Of a DNA stretch of 64,000 nt, positions 12,081 to 23,330 are shown in pieces. The notes below the pieces were generated by a model that searched no databases, was not told where the DNA came from, and saw only the letters and a list, made by a program, of their open reading frames with translations. The stretch comes from Sabellastarte sp. h YS-2021 (taxonomy: Eukaryota > Annelida > Polychaeta > Sabellida > Sabellidae): positions 155,830,881 through 155,894,880 of the forward strand of contig OZ024928.1 of assembly GCA_964017235.1 (NCBI GenBank), given 5' to 3'. The position numbers and the translations under genes are program-made. The stretch's first letter is position 1. Every line of letters starts with the position of its first letter.

Positions 12081-13638
12081 ATAACCAAAGCTAAAATGGA
12101 CATAAAACTCCAACTAAGACCTTTTTAAACACAAATAACTAAAAAAAACAAGCATGATTGGCACACTGAATCTGTGTGAAATGGATTATAATATATGGAC
12201 TGAAAATTATAATCACATTTATGATTTAATCCAGTGGTACCATTCTGTGCTGGTTGGTTGAAAGTATATAGCCCACTTTTTATGGGATTCACGAAATAAT
12301 TCTGTTAGCTCAATCATATAACATTAAGTACACTGTAACAGAAAGAATAGTGAATAAAATTTGCCACACAATTATGAAATATATCTCTGGGTATTTAAGC
12401 CCACTTATTTTTACTTGTCAGTTCTAAGCGATATAGTCCTTGCAAAACAATTGTGATGTTTGTGTCATTTTTATGTTATTCATATACAATATCTATTACA
12501 TTATTTTTCTGTGAACGTCATGTTGTTTTTAAAGGGGATAATGCCACATATTTGATTTTATGTATGTTACTCTGTGCATATATGGATAACCATTAAGTAC
12601 ATAAATATATCTCAACTCACATAATATGATAAGGCGGGTGTGTCTGCTATCAACCAATGAATGATTTGCTTGTTAAAACTAACTTTTATATCTGTTAATA
12701 AACCATAGAAATTGTAAACATGTGTGGTTCATTAAGCTGAAATATCTTACTGACTTCCAGTTGTGTATTGTTTATATGATATGTAGTAGTATATTTTTAT
12801 ATAGTTATATATACAGAGATTTTGATACTGCCAGAATTTGATCACCCACCATAGCAATTGGTACTGACGGATTATATTGTTCAATAGCGATTATTATATA
12901 AGAAGTAGGTTCTATAAATAATTGTTGTACTCCTGCATGTAGTTTAATCCATAAACATGATAATGTAGGGTAAATCAACAACAGCACAAAGGACCTTTAC
13001 TTATTATTATATATACATTTGTATATGGAGATTTCAAAACTGTTGTTTTTTTTTGTTTTAAATAGCAGTTGTAAATAACACTGAAATGACAATATTTGCA
13101 TTTGTATCTGCTTTGTGTGAGTTTGTGAGCTATATTTTATATTATTGATAGTATTTTGACAATCTGTGTCTGCAGTTTGGGATTTTCATTCAACAAAGGA
13201 AAACAGATGTAGAATTAAAATCATAAATTATGAGAGAAGATGGAATCAAGATAAATGGGCTATTTTCAGTTTCTTAGAGGCTCAAAGAGGTAAAAGCCTT
13301 CATTTTGTTTGTAAAATCAGTACCAAGTTTTAGATATAATATAGGATAAACCATGTGCAGTGCTATGTTTCCATGTTTATGGTTAATAATTGGTTTATTT
13401 TTAGTGCCCTAATTAAAGGATAAGGCTGAAAATGAATAGTAAAATTTCTACAAGTATATGAATATTTGGAAATGGTATTTGGTGAATGTTCAAATACTTA
13501 TGTGTGACTCGGTTCAGTTTCTTATACGAAACCATAATATTTTCTTCCACTAGTCATATAAATAAAAAAATCTGCCTTAAAACATAAAATTTTGACACAG
13601 ATTTTAACATTTGGGATTTTAGTCCATAAATTAAGTAC
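12081..13638. other. Intergenic, no gene seen
   Basis: AT-rich unique sequence. No supported feature. Confidence 0.5.
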
Positions 13639-14173
13639 TTATACCCCTTTCACACTACAGCCAGTATGCAGTAGGCAGCATTTGGTGAAACGTCCCTGTC
13701 CTTGGATCACCACCTGATGTCTGTTTTGCAAACTTGCGAGTCAGGGGCAAACTGTCCAATACCTTGAGCATCCTATGGATAATTTGAAATGTTTAAACTT
13801 TACAAATCTGATTTCGGAACCATTGGCATGTGCAGATGAAGGTGAGCATGTACAAATAAATTTCTTGCGCAGATGAATTTCTTGCTACAGTAACTGAAGG
13901 TGTGGCCCATGGTGTATATAAGGTTGTGACTTGGTCATCTTTCGGTATAACAAAATGACATAAGGTGAGTGGAGGTAAATGGACATTTTACCACTGTGTC
14001 ACCAGGTCAGTAGCTGAGGGACAGTGATTTTTCGCCAGACACCTATAACCATAAATTACACCGCCTGTAGTGTGAACAACTGGGACAAATTGGGGCGACC
14101 TGGGAGGCGGTTCTTTTGCCAAGTAAAACTACTAACTGTGGGAGGTACTGCCTGTAGTATGAAAGGGACATAA
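13639..14173. mobile_element. TIR element (MITE-like), 535 bp
   Basis: Left end TTATACCCCTTTCACACTAC and the reverse complement of the right end, TTATGTCCCTTTCATACTAC, match over about 22 bases with a few differences. There is no transposase inside. The target duplication is uncertain because the TTA/TAA could be part of the TIR, so the superfamily is unassigned. Confidence 0.6.
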
Positions 14174-15171
14174 GGGAGAGGCAGTTGGTACTCAAGTAGG
14201 TTTTGATAAATACAATGTTTGTATGTTAATGGCAGAACTTCAGTAAAGACACCTGGATGTAGTAATTTTACAGGCACTATATTGTGGACTTTTATAGTGC
14301 CTAATCTCTGTCCATAGCAGACTCTGAGGCGCAACAAGAGAAAACAATTGAATAATCATTATTCCATAGACAGAGCCAGGTCGATACTATGGAGATGCCT
14401 GGTAGTTTATGCCCTAAGGTGTCTCTTGAATAGATAAGATTATAGCTTTTTCCTTAAACAGGCAAGAGTAGGGGCAGAAGGAACATCATCGGGTAATAAA
14501 TATTTACCAGATATTTATTGTTAACTGATATTTGAATTGTACTGCTAGCAAAAGAATAGGTAATGTCTGGTATCAGCCCTATTAAAGTATACAGAACTTC
14601 TCCATTAAATCAATATACAATTTGTGATTGTTGAGACCAATGGGTGAGTGTCATGTTCAACTCCTGGAATGAGACATATTTTCAAAGGGGAAATTTTTTT
14701 GCTGAAAGCATTTATTTAACATTTATAAAATAACTCAAGAAACTGAGGTTTGACTGGAAACATATTTAAACATTTATAAAGTAGCTGAAGAAATGCAGGT
14801 TATGCTGGAAATGTTTTTTTCATTTATCTTGAAATGTGTGGTAAACAGTATATGTAAAAAACATGTAAACAACATGTTTTTAGATTGCTCAATAATGGGA
14901 ATATTATTTTTTATGTCTAAAATTGATAGTGGCTAAAAAATTGTGTCCCCATTCCATTCTTTTAGGCATTGCATGTGGGATAATTTTTGACAAAGTCCTC
15001 TAAAATCCCCTAGTTTTGCTCACCACCATCTTTGTTTGCAAATATTTGAAGGTAAATGTTTAATCAGCATTGTGAAAATATGGGTACAAAAAAGGTTCGA
15101 GATAGAATGTTGTCAAAATATTTGATAGAAAACATTTCAAACATGTTTCAAATTAATTGGTATAAAGACCA
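14174..15171. other. Intergenic, no gene seen
   Basis: AT-rich; a short degenerate duplication around AACATTTATAAA(A/G)TA (14720-14790) is the only structure noted. Confidence 0.45.
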
Positions 15172-15416
15172 GGGGTGGTATTCACTAACATTCCTATCTT
15201 AGTCCTAACTTTAGTACTTTATCATTTTAATCATATGCCTGATTTATTTCTATTACAGTAAGCACAATTTTAGCTCTTAAATCTTCATGTAGAATCCATA
15301 TACTTTAAAATTAGTAGCTGAATTTGATAATTGATTTAGAGTATCGTTAGAAATTGATGATTGGTAATTGTGTATAAGATAGGACTAAGACTAGGAATGT
15401 TAGTGAATACCACCCC
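15172..15416. mobile_element. MITE with 25-35 bp terminal inverted repeats, 245 bp
   Basis: The left end GGGGTGGTATTCACTAACAT continues TTCCTA..TCTTAGTCCTA and is mirrored by the right end, which reads the same on the opposite strand. The inside is AT-rich and non-coding. I could not define a convincing target duplication. Confidence 0.7.
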
Positions 15417-16454
15417 AGTTGCTATTAAATGTTTGTAAAATATTTTTGGAGCAAACATTTACAAAGCACTGTCATCAAATGTTGAATTTGACCTCTGACC
15501 CCAAATGAAAGTTAACATGGCTAAGCAATGCCAAAATAATATTTTTGAGACATTGTAATGTTCATTTGCATCGTTTTGAATATCTGAATGGAGGTTCTAA
15601 AAGAGTTGTTCCACTTCACTAAAAAGCATTTTTAAATGACTTAAGAATGTAAAGAAGTGTAAGAATGTAAAATTCAGAGATTTTCATGAAGGCTTTTGGC
15701 CTATGTTTGTCACAATCATGTACCATTCTGGTTTTCTTCCTTCAGGGTTTCTATGTTGGTTGGGAAAGTTTGGGAAGTTCATAGCGAGTTTATGAGCTTC
15801 TCTTAATCGATCGATGTGAATGCCCAATAATTGAAATCACCTTGGTCTTACAATTAGTTCCTACATGCGGTTTAAGCTAAAACAAATATATCTTAGACTA
15901 ACTGGACTGCTGCACCGACACAAATCATTCTAAAAATTCCCGAGTAACCATTTTTACTGTCCCTGACCATTCTGGAACAAAAGTGCAGAATTTGAAATAT
16001 TTCTCTTTGCTGTTGAACCACTCATGATGTCCTGTCACACTGTAAACTTCCCAATGATGTATTGCCAATCAAATCCAAACCAATCTGGGATAGTATTACT
16101 AAGGAATGACATTGGAACTGCTCTCAAAATAGTACAGTAATCTTTCAGAGTGATTCCTAAAAGTGAGGGGTTGTTTGGTATTTAGGCATCAAAACATTTT
16201 CTGTAACCAATAATTTTTAGGAGCAATTGACATGAAGGCTGAATTTGTCCCCCACCACTCCCCCAGAGCACACAGGATTGATGATTAATGAACATCCCCA
16301 AACCATCATATTTTCTGTTCCCAGCTCATTCTGGAGCCTTCATTTGTGAATGTGGTACAGCCCTTAAAGATTTAGATCTTATGTTATTAGCACCTCAGAT
16401 AATAGAGGCCCAACATTAAATGAATTATGATGCACCTTGAAAAGTTTCTCTCAA
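15417..16454. other. Intergenic, no gene seen
   Basis: Unique sequence with no supported feature. Confidence 0.45.
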
Positions 16455-16678
16455 ATTAAACGGTGCACGGAAAAAACGCCTCCCGGAAAAAATGCCTCCA
16501 GGAAAAATTGCCTCCTGGAAAAAATGCCTCCTGGAAAAAATGCCTCCCAATTATTTAGTGACTAGGAAAAAATGCCTCCTAAAATAAATGAAAAAATGCC
16601 TCCCAATTATTTAGTGACTAGGAAAAAATGCCTCCTAAAATAAATGAAAAAATGGCTCCCAATTATTTAGTGACTAGG

Positions 16679-17190
16679 CTGTGATGTTGCTAGATGAAAA
16701 CAGTTGTTTTCTTTCAACTGTGCTCAGGACCCATTTCAAAGAGGAATATAAGGCTGTGATGTTGCTAGATGAAAACAGTTGTTTTCTTTCAACTGTACTC
16801 AGGACCAATTTCAAAGAAGGATATAAGGCTGTGATGTTGCTAGTTGAAAACAGTTGTTTTCTTTCAACTGTGCTCAGAACCCATTTCAAAGAAGAATATA
16901 AGGCTGTGATGTTGCTAGATGAAAACAGTTGTTTTCTTTCAACTGTACTCAGGACCAATTTCAAAGAAGGATATAAGGCTGTGATGTTGCTGGTTGAAAA
17001 CAGTTGTTTTCTTTCAACTGTGCTCAGGACCAATTTCAAAGAAGAATATAGAGCTGTGTTGTTGCTAGATGAAAACAGTTGTTTTCTTTCAACTGTGCTC
17101 AGGACCAATTTCAAAGAAGAATATAAGGCTGTGATGTTGCTAGATGAAAACAGTTGTTTTCTTTCAACTGTACTCAGGACCCTATGTGGC
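16679..17190. repeat. 75 bp minisatellite, 7 units
   Basis: CTGTGATGTTGCTAGATG recurs exactly every 75 bp from 16679 to 17129, with substitutions but no length change. Each unit holds a palindrome, GAAAACA-GT-TGTTTTC, overlapping a second one (ACAGTTG...CAACTGT). Since 75 is a multiple of three, long open frames exist on both strands; these are repeat artefacts. Confidence 0.95.
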
Positions 17191-17345
17191 TCTGTGGCTA
17201 TTGTCATGAAATTACAATAAAGTAAGCCCATGCCCCTGCACTGATTGCAGTTAGAAGTCCAGGTGTTGATTGGAAGGAGATTGGAATTATCTGTTCTAAT
17301 GCAGATTGGTGGAAGAATGTCTATTGTTAAAATTGTGTCCCTTTA

Positions 17346-17924
17346 ATGTGTTGTTGGGAATTGGAATTAAGCAGACTTGAAAGTTCAAGCATCAGTATAA
17401 ATATGATCCCTGACATAAGTGTGACATTATTAGAAGGGGTGAAGTTTCTAAAGGAGAATGCCCCCACTGGCTGTGAAGAGCTACTGCAGTACTTTGATGC
17501 CACTTATGTATCTGGGAGCTTTAGACAAATTAGGCATCCTCTTCGTGATGGTAATGCTTTGCTGCGACTGAGGAGAATGCCACCTCTCTTCCCACCAGCA
17601 CTATGGAATGTGCATGACCTTACCCTCACTGATGGAGATCACACAAACAACTTTTGTGAAGGCTGGAACAACTCATTTGCCAAGTTGGTTGGACACAGTC
17701 ATCCCACAATCTGGAGGTTGATCACCCACCTTAAAGAAGACACCAGCATAATGCAGACAACTGTCATGATGGAAGCCAGGGGAGAGCAGCCAGCCAAAAG
17801 AGTCAGAAGGTCCAGCAAAACCTTGCAGGAGAAGCTCAAGTATCTCTGCACAGCTAGACAAAATGGACAAAAGACTGTCAGTGAATTTTTGAAAGGCATT
17901 GGCCACTGCATTAGACTCCACTGA
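17346..17924 (+). pseudogene. MULE transposase, C-terminal fragment (FLYWCH-type)
   Basis: The 192-residue open frame resembles the C-terminal third of Mutator-like transposases found with FLYWCH zinc fingers. Characteristic stretches are FPPALWNVHD, then TNNFCEGWNNSFAKLVGH and HPTIWRLITHLKED, followed by a basic segment (PAKRVRRSSKTLQEKL). The DDE core and zinc finger expected upstream are missing; the 75 bp array occupies that position. The ATG at 17346 is simply the first in frame, and recognisable similarity starts nearer residue 20 (MIPDISVTLLEG). The frame is unbroken for its length, but without a catalytic domain it cannot be an active transposase. Confidence 0.7.
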
Positions 17925-18337
17925 AAAAAAACACCAGAAAACTGTAAAAAGTTGTGAATCTGAAGATGTGAATCTGACATGGTATAAAAGTTTGGGTAAA
18001 AAGTTTTAAATATAATATTTTATAGCTGTAAATGTATATTTTGTGATATAACCTGTTCTAAATTGAATGTGATATTACTGTGATTTATGTATATATAGGA
18101 AGTCTCTAATACTATAACATGTAGAATTTTATTTGGTTATATATGACTTTTGACAGTGCTGTTGTATTAAAAACTTTTGTGTAACTTCAGTTATAATAAA
18201 AAATTTTCTTGGGAGGCATTTTTTCCTAGTCGCCAAAAAATAGGGAGGCATTTTTTCCAGGAGGCATTTTTTCCGGGAGGCATTTTTTCCAGGAGACATT
18301 TTTTCCAGGAGGCATTTTTTCCCGGATTCAATTAAAC

Positions 18338-18825
18338 ACCATGGAGCTTGGATACTCCTTGGATGGGTGACAATTTAAAGAGAGAAAATGTGTAATTGTT
18401 CCACCCATAGATTATTAGAAATATTGTCAATATTTTGATAATAAGACTGATTACATACTGCCTGAGTATAAACAAGCCCTAACTGGAATGTGTTTTACTG
18501 CTCCCAATTTTGGCTCGTTTTTTCATTGGCCTCTATTGTGAATATGATTCCTATCATGTGACCTGTGATTTTAATCCATACCCTCTAGGAGAATGCACTG
18601 CATAATCCAATATTATTGAAATTAAAAATCTCACCCCTTCCTATAGTATCCCTGTGTTTCTTTACCAATAGTTAAAATAAATAAGTATGTGGGAGATTCA
18701 ACAGCAATAGTAAAGAATACAGTTATACCCTCATGGAGGACATGTAGAGATTTTACTAAATGGTGTTATTTAAATAAGGAGTCAGTGATAAATCAAACTG
18801 GAACATGTCTCTGTTGTTTTTGTAG
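18338..18825. other. Sequence upstream of first recognised SLC2 exon
   Basis: No exon or promoter could be assigned here. The last bases form a good acceptor (TCTCTGTTGTTTTTGTAG) for the exon at 18826. Confidence 0.4.
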
Positions 18826-18943
18826 ACCATTTGAGCGTCAGAGTAGCCGTGTGAGCACACAGAGTGGAGCCAGTGTAAGGACTAGACTCACCAGTGTCAG
18901 CCGTTCAGAGTATCACTCAGACTTAAAGAGTGACTTACATACA
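18826..18943 (+). CDS. SLC2A: SLC2 exon a: cytosolic N-terminus
   Basis: Encodes PFERQSSRVSTQSG...SDLKSDLHT, a Ser/Arg-rich cytosolic segment. It starts with the third base of a codon, so at least one earlier coding exon exists. Acceptor TTTTTGTAG, donor ACA|gtaagta. Support comes from the clean splice sites and phase 0 join to exon b; there is little family conservation at this end. Confidence 0.75.
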
Positions 18944-19215
18944 GTAAGTAAAGAAAAAAAGGAGTAAAAGTGACTTTCATACAGTTACAGTAAGTAACTA
19001 CAAGTGACGCAAAGAGCAAATTACATACAGTGACAAAGTACAGACAATTTATTGAGTGAGTTACATACAGTGGGTGAAGTACAAGGGTTACTTCAATACA
19101 ATAAAAAAGTGCAAGAGGGTTAAAGAGTGAGTTGCCTACAGCAAGTAAATTGCAAGAGAGTAAAATAATGACCTGCAGAAGGCACATGAAAAACAATGAC
19201 TTACAAGCAGTAAAT
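18925..19215 (+). repeat. Degenerate tandem copies of the exon a donor boundary
   Basis: The motif AGTGACTTACATACAG-taagta at the end of exon a recurs in decayed form about every 40 bp (near 18972, 19020, 19062, 19132, 19200), several copies followed by a donor-like TAAGTA or similar. Confidence 0.7.
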
Positions 19216-19392
19216 GAGAGAATGTGAGTAAAATATTTCCAAGTATCCATGTATATGGTTATGATATTTAACTCTACATTATTCAAATATTGTCACTTTG
19301 CTTCTCCATACTTGAAACCATTAATGGATAGATATGTAAAAATATGTGCTACACATGATTTAATGCATACATTTATATATATATTTCTGCAG

Positions 19393-19491
19393 AAACTCAG
19401 CACTGGCCTACTCTTCACATCCTTTGTGATTATCTTTGGATCATCCTTTCTGTTTGGGTACAACATTGGAGTGTTGAATCAAGCCGAGGAG
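19393..19491 (+). CDS. SLC2A: SLC2 exon b: transmembrane helix 1
   Basis: Thirty-three codons, KLSTGLLFTS...GVLNQAEE, covering helix 1 with the FGYNIGVLN motif. Acceptor TTTCTGCAG, donor GAG|gtaatg, phase 0 on both sides. Confidence 0.93.
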
Positions 19492-20245
19492 GTAATGTTC
19501 ATTTGAAAGGTTGTAAGTTTACTGACATACAGATGAAACACCAAAGTACAATTCATCAGAGGTCAAAATCTCAGGATATTTTCAGATCTAGAACAAAGAA
19601 CCGATTTGAAACTAGCTTTCTGGGATGACAGCCCAGATTTATTTTCTATTTATATGGTTTTAGAAATATTGCACAATAATGTACAATGCATATAAGAACA
19701 TATAACTTACATAAAAAGCAGTATCAAAAAAGTGAATTTAAGATTTTTACTGTCATTACCAGTGAAACAAAGGTACATCATATATTTAACAAATTTCCTT
19801 TGGTTTTAACACATGGCCAATCAGTGAGAAGGTATTCCATATAAATACCACAAACGCAAAGTTCCTGGGGTGTCCTGGCATTCCAGCATTTTTTGCATTC
19901 TTAGACTTTCTTGATCACTTTTTCTGGTAAGGTCTAAACAAATTCTAAATTATCAATGCAAACTAGGACAATTGTAAACATGAAAAATAGTTTTATAGAG
20001 AAAATAAACACCTGTCTTTGTGAATGCCCTTCCTTTATTGATTCTATTGAGTTCTACACTATCATCCTATGAGTTGAAACCTAAAAGAACATTCAACATT
20101 CACTAATGAAGATTTTGGGTTGTTTGATCAAATAATGTTTCGTGCTAATGTTTCCATAGTTATTCCAGTGTTTATAGTCTTAAGAATTAATGATTGAGGA
20201 TAAAGTATTTAAGTGGGGTAATGATTCAATAGTGCATGTAAAACC
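19492..20245. other. 5' part of the intron between exons b and c, no element recognised
   Basis: AT-rich intronic sequence before the Harbinger insertion. Confidence 0.5.
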
Positions 20246-20317
20246 TTATGTGGGTGTTCCACCACATGACTAAGCTCCCCGATTAAGGGTTTTTGGGAGT
20301 CGGTTTCAAATATTTGT

Positions 20318-20815
20318 TTAGTCCCAGACGTCCTGTAAGGGTCGGTAGTTGTCAGTTGTGGCCATGAGAGAAATCAAACATGTTTGATATTTCTCACGAC
20401 CCAAACCGATTCTCATTTCCCGCTGACAACAAAATGTCCAGTCCCAGGCTTCCTCAGGCCTCCTCAGACCCAAATTTACACAGTCCAATGTTGTCCCAGG
20501 CGTCCTGCGACCCTTAGTCCCAGGCCTCCGTAGCTTAGTCCCAGGAGGCCTGTTTGGTAGTCCCCGACTCATAACAGATCTTTGAAGTTTCATGCGTGTG
20601 AAAGTGAATCGGTTTCATTAGTCCCGGGAAGCCTCAGACTGTCTCAGGTGTCCTGGGACTAAGAAATCTGGGTCTGGGACTAAGCCCCGACAAAGAGAAG
20701 CCGACCCTAACCGATCCAAGCCGGCGTCCTCAGGCTGCCTGGAACAACACAAATTTAATCTGCGGTGGTCTGAGGATGCCCCAGGAGGCCTGGGACTAAG
20801 AACCGATTAAGAGCC
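20318..20815. repeat. Left subterminal GTCCCAGG motif array of the Harbinger element
   Basis: About ten copies, in both orientations, of TTAGTCCCAGG followed by (C/A)(G/C)(T/G)CCT-like bases lie here. A matching cluster sits at the other end (24790-25030). Arrays like this are usual binding regions for the transposase or its helper. Confidence 0.65.
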
Positions 20816-20868
20816 GACTGTTTTCCGCGCGTCGGAAATTAAAACGAGGCAATGAGGGGGTCTGAGAC

Positions 20869-20876
20869 TATATAAG
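20869..20876 (+). promoter_or_regulatory. TATA box of the Harbinger + strand gene
   Basis: TATATAAG lies in a locally GC-rich stretch (GGGGGTCTGAGAC...CGACCGCGC), about 175 bases before the first ATG at 21051 and 226 before the one at 21095. Confidence 0.55.
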
Positions 20877-21094
20877 CGACCGCGCACACATTCTCATTGT
20901 TACTGACTGGTTGGCTACTGAGAGACGTGTGTCTTTGTTTTGTAGGGTTTTCATTTTTTTAAATATCATATAATACTTGAGCTTAAGGCAAATTTTACAG
21001 TTAGGAGACACATTTTAGTTTTTTACTTTTTTTTTGCTATTGACTGGAGTAATGAGGAAAGAGAAAGGAGGGAAGATAGGAACAAAGAAGATGG

Positions 21095-21901
21095 ATGCGA
21101 GGCAAGAGGAGAGGGAGAAGGAAAGTGGAGGAAAGGATGGAGGAGAGGACAGAGGAGGGTACAGAGGAGGGTACACAAGAGACTGAGGAGCGATTGAAAC
21201 TTACTGAGGAAGCTTGCGAAGAAGAAGAGAGGTGTGAGGAGGATTCAGAGAGTCACTCGGCAGCCAAGAGAGCCAGGGTCTGTGCAACTTTCACTGACAG
21301 CCAAGAAACTGCAATTGTGGAGTTTGTGAAGGAGCATCCAGAGCTCTACGACAAGGAGCATGCACGTTTCCATGACAGACAGAAGAAGGAGGCTCTCTGG
21401 GCAGAAATCTCTGCAGAACTGAAGCTCCAGCCCTTTGATGTCAGAAGATGGTTCGAATCCCAGCGAACGCGTTATGGCAAGCTGTCAAAACTACAATCTG
21501 GCCAAGCCCCAAGGGAGATGACCAAGAGACAGTCCTGGGTTTACCAGCAGATGGGTTTCCTTAAGACCCACATCAGACGAAAGGGGGCCAGCAGAAGTTC
21601 AGGGTTCGAGGCCAGTCCAAACACCAGCAAGCAGGACGAATCTCGTGGATCTACTACTGATATGGAACACCTTGAGTCCAGTGTCCTCAGGGAGAGTAGG
21701 AGTCAACCTATGTTCACATCTACACCAGTTTCAACAGACTCCAAGATACTCGAGCACTTTGACCAGATGAGAACATTGATCTCAGGTTTCCTGCAGCAGA
21801 AGTCAGACAGGCAGCCCTTCTTTGACTACGTTGCATCAGAGGCTGAAAAGATGACCCAAGAGGAATTTGAGGACCTTAAGGGCAGAATTTTTAGAGATTA
21901 G
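21095..21901 (+). CDS. Harbinger MADF/Myb-like DNA-binding protein
   Basis: This 268-residue frame encodes the accessory DNA-binding protein of a PIF/Harbinger element, which partners the transposase and binds subterminal sites. After an acidic, Arg/Glu-rich start (about residues 1-60) comes a MADF-like domain (about 65-140): IVEFVKEHPELYDKEHARFH, KKEALWAEISAEL, DVRRWFESQRTRYGKL. A Ser/Thr-rich region and a helical C-terminal segment (EHFDQMRTLISGFLQ, DYVASEAEKMTQEEFE) follow. An ATG at 21051 in another frame soon meets a stop, so 21095 is taken, though a lost frame upstream is possible. The natural C-terminus probably continued in a neighbouring frame to a TAA at 22236, so a small frameshift near 21890 is likely. 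Confidence 0.75.
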   Translation: MRGKRRGRRKVEERMEERTEEGTEEGTQETEERLKLTEEACEEEERCEEDSESHSAAKRARVCATFTDSQETAIVEFVKEHPELYDKEHARFHDRQKKEALWAEISAELKLQPFDVRRWFESQRTRYGKLSKLQSGQAPREMTKRQSWVYQQMGFLKTHIRRKGASRSSGFEASPNTSKQDESRGSTTDMEHLESSVLRESRSQPMFTSTPVSTDSKILEHFDQMRTLISGFLQQKSDRQPFFDYVASEAEKMTQEEFEDLKGRIFRD

Positions 21902-22238
21902 AGATATTGAATGCATTAAAAGCAACCGTAGATGTCAAGCACTACCCAGAAGATCAGCCACTATTACCACGGAGTCCCAGGGGGTCGGGATACTGCCAAC
22001 AACCACTCAACAGGCGTCTACTTCCACCCAAGCAGCAGCTAGCAGCAGTTACGTCTACTACACACCCAGCCCACTTGGCATTGGCAACCCTCCATCAGTT
22101 CTAACAGTACAGGGCGAGGGCAATAGACACAACTTAAGTAGAATACTAAGCCAGCTACCAGATCTGACATCTACACAGATCATTGAGCAGCCTCAGCAGC
22201 CGCAACTCTTCACTATCACCACTACAGCACAGCCTTAA
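21902..22238 (+). pseudogene. Probable frameshifted C-terminal tail of the MADF protein
   Basis: Downstream of the MADF stop, another frame stays open to TAA at 22236-22238 and has protein-like composition (TTTQQASTSTQAAASSSYVY, TSTQIIEQPQQPQLFT). Gln/Ser/Thr-rich tails are common in such proteins. This TAA is only 54 bases from the histone-like hairpin at 22292, consistent with it being the original stop. Confidence 0.45.
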
Positions 22239-22291
22239 CAGCAGCAGCCTCCTCAGTAGCCATCCAGTCAGGGCGGGTCTTTGACCTGCCA

Positions 22292-22307
22292 GGCCCTTTT
22301 CAGGGCC
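22292..22307 (+). promoter_or_regulatory. Histone-mRNA-like 3' stem-loop after the MADF gene
   Basis: GGCCCTTTTCAGGGCC forms a perfect 6-bp stem with a UUUC loop and is directly followed by ACCCA. It fits the consensus GGYYYUHHUHARRRCC of replication-dependent histone mRNA 3' ends at every position. It starts 54 bases past the likely stop codon. Confidence 0.7.
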
Positions 22308-22599
22308 ACCCAAATATTCCAAAACAATTATTCAGCTGCAAGTTATTCCAATTCCCCTCCCAAAACATAACAGTTCAGTACAAATACTTATCAAAAAAAA
22401 AAAAAAAAAAAAGAGTCCAACACCTACACCACCCCAAACATGAAACAAATAACCCATGGTACCACACATAACCAAAAAAGGCCACATAGAAAAAAAATTA
22501 AAATAAATAAACTCCCAATATGGCCAATAATCAGTCCATTTTTAGCTTAAAATCCATGGGATTGGTTAAAATCTTTAATAAAAAAGTCCAACACTTACA

Positions 22600-22800
22600 T
22601 CATCCCTATAGTTAAAAGGCATTATCACATACTTACCAACACACAAACCCAATACCAAACCTAACCCCCAACTAACCAACACACAAACCAAATACCACAC
22701 TTAACCACCAACTAACAAACACACAAACCAAATACCAAACATAACCACCAACCAAGAAACAGACAAACCCAATAGCAAACAGAACCCAAACCAAAGAACT
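22600..22800 (+). repeat. Minisatellite of about 30 bp, left arm of an inverted pair
   Basis: Units resemble ACAAACC(A/C)AATACCAAAC followed by ATAACCACCAACYAA. The same unit in opposite orientation fills 23050-23280. Confidence 0.75.
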
Positions 22801-23049
22801 GACAAACTATTTTGCAAACATAACTCCCAATCACTGTAAAGAAAATCAGTTTGGTGGTTATATTTCCTAAATATTTGTGAAGTGGAGTAAAAGATTTTAA
22901 TTTTAAGATTTCCAGGAAAACATTTCTGTTTCAAATATTTTTCCCCCAAAAAAAACAAATGTAAGTAAAATTAGGATGTAGCTTTCAAAATATATACAAT
23001 ATTTATTCCATTTAGGAAGTTATGTTTGGCTTTGTGTGTTTCTTTTGAG

Positions 23050-23280
23050 AATTATGTTTAGCACTGGGTTTGTCTGTTTGTTAGTTGGGTGACTTCTGTA
23101 AGGCATTTATTTCTGTCTGTTTGTTGGGTGGGTGACTTATGTTGGGCATTGGGTTTGTCTGTTTGTTGGTTGCGTGACTTCTGTCGGGCATTGGGTTTGT
23201 CTGTTTGTTGGGTGGGTGAATTATGTTGGGCATTGGGTTTGTCTGTTTGTTGGTTGCGTGACTTTTGTTTGGTAATGTTT
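23050..23280 (-). repeat. Minisatellite of about 30 bp, right arm of an inverted pair
   Basis: GGGTTTGTCTGTTTGTTGG alternates with GTGACTTCTGTCGGGCATT or GTGACTTATGTTGGGCATT. It is open in several frames but is repeat, not gene. Confidence 0.85.
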
Positions 23281-23330
23281 GGGTTATTTGGAACAAGCAT
23301 AGCTGATTAATTGTTTTTGGAATATTTGGT

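Larger units (their letters stand above)
16463..18329. mobile_element. MULE-type DNA transposon derivative with 8 bp target duplication
   Basis: The element is bounded by AATTAAAC at 16455-16462 and 18330-18337, an 8 bp duplication as expected for Mutator-like elements (8-10 bp). Both termini are tandem runs of a unit of about 17 bp, GGAAAAAATGCCTCC(C/T)(A/G)G, in opposite orientation (16469-16675 and 18210-18325). Inside are a 75 bp minisatellite and a fragment of a FLYWCH-type MULE transposase. The catalytic core is absent, so it would depend on a transposase supplied elsewhere. Confidence 0.75.

Noticed and set aside
16674-17231. Long open frames on both strands over the 75 bp repeat
   Set aside because: Unit length is a multiple of three with no stops, so frames stay open on both strands automatically. 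No family motif.
18689-18825. ATG at 18689 as the SLC2 start codon
   Set aside because: A strong polypyrimidine acceptor ends at 18825 and the sequence before it has intron character; the exon begins inside a codon, so the start lies in an earlier exon.
18897-19286. 129-codon minus-strand frame
   Set aside because: It runs across the degenerate donor array and has no protein features beyond repeat-derived words.
22292-22307. Hairpin as a Rho-independent bacterial terminator
   Set aside because: The setting is clearly eukaryotic and there is no T run; the exact histone consensus and ACCCA fit better.
23058-23310. Overlapping open frames on both strands in the Harbinger middle region
   Set aside because: They are translations of a 30 bp minisatellite (repeated NKQTNPMP-type words), not proteins.
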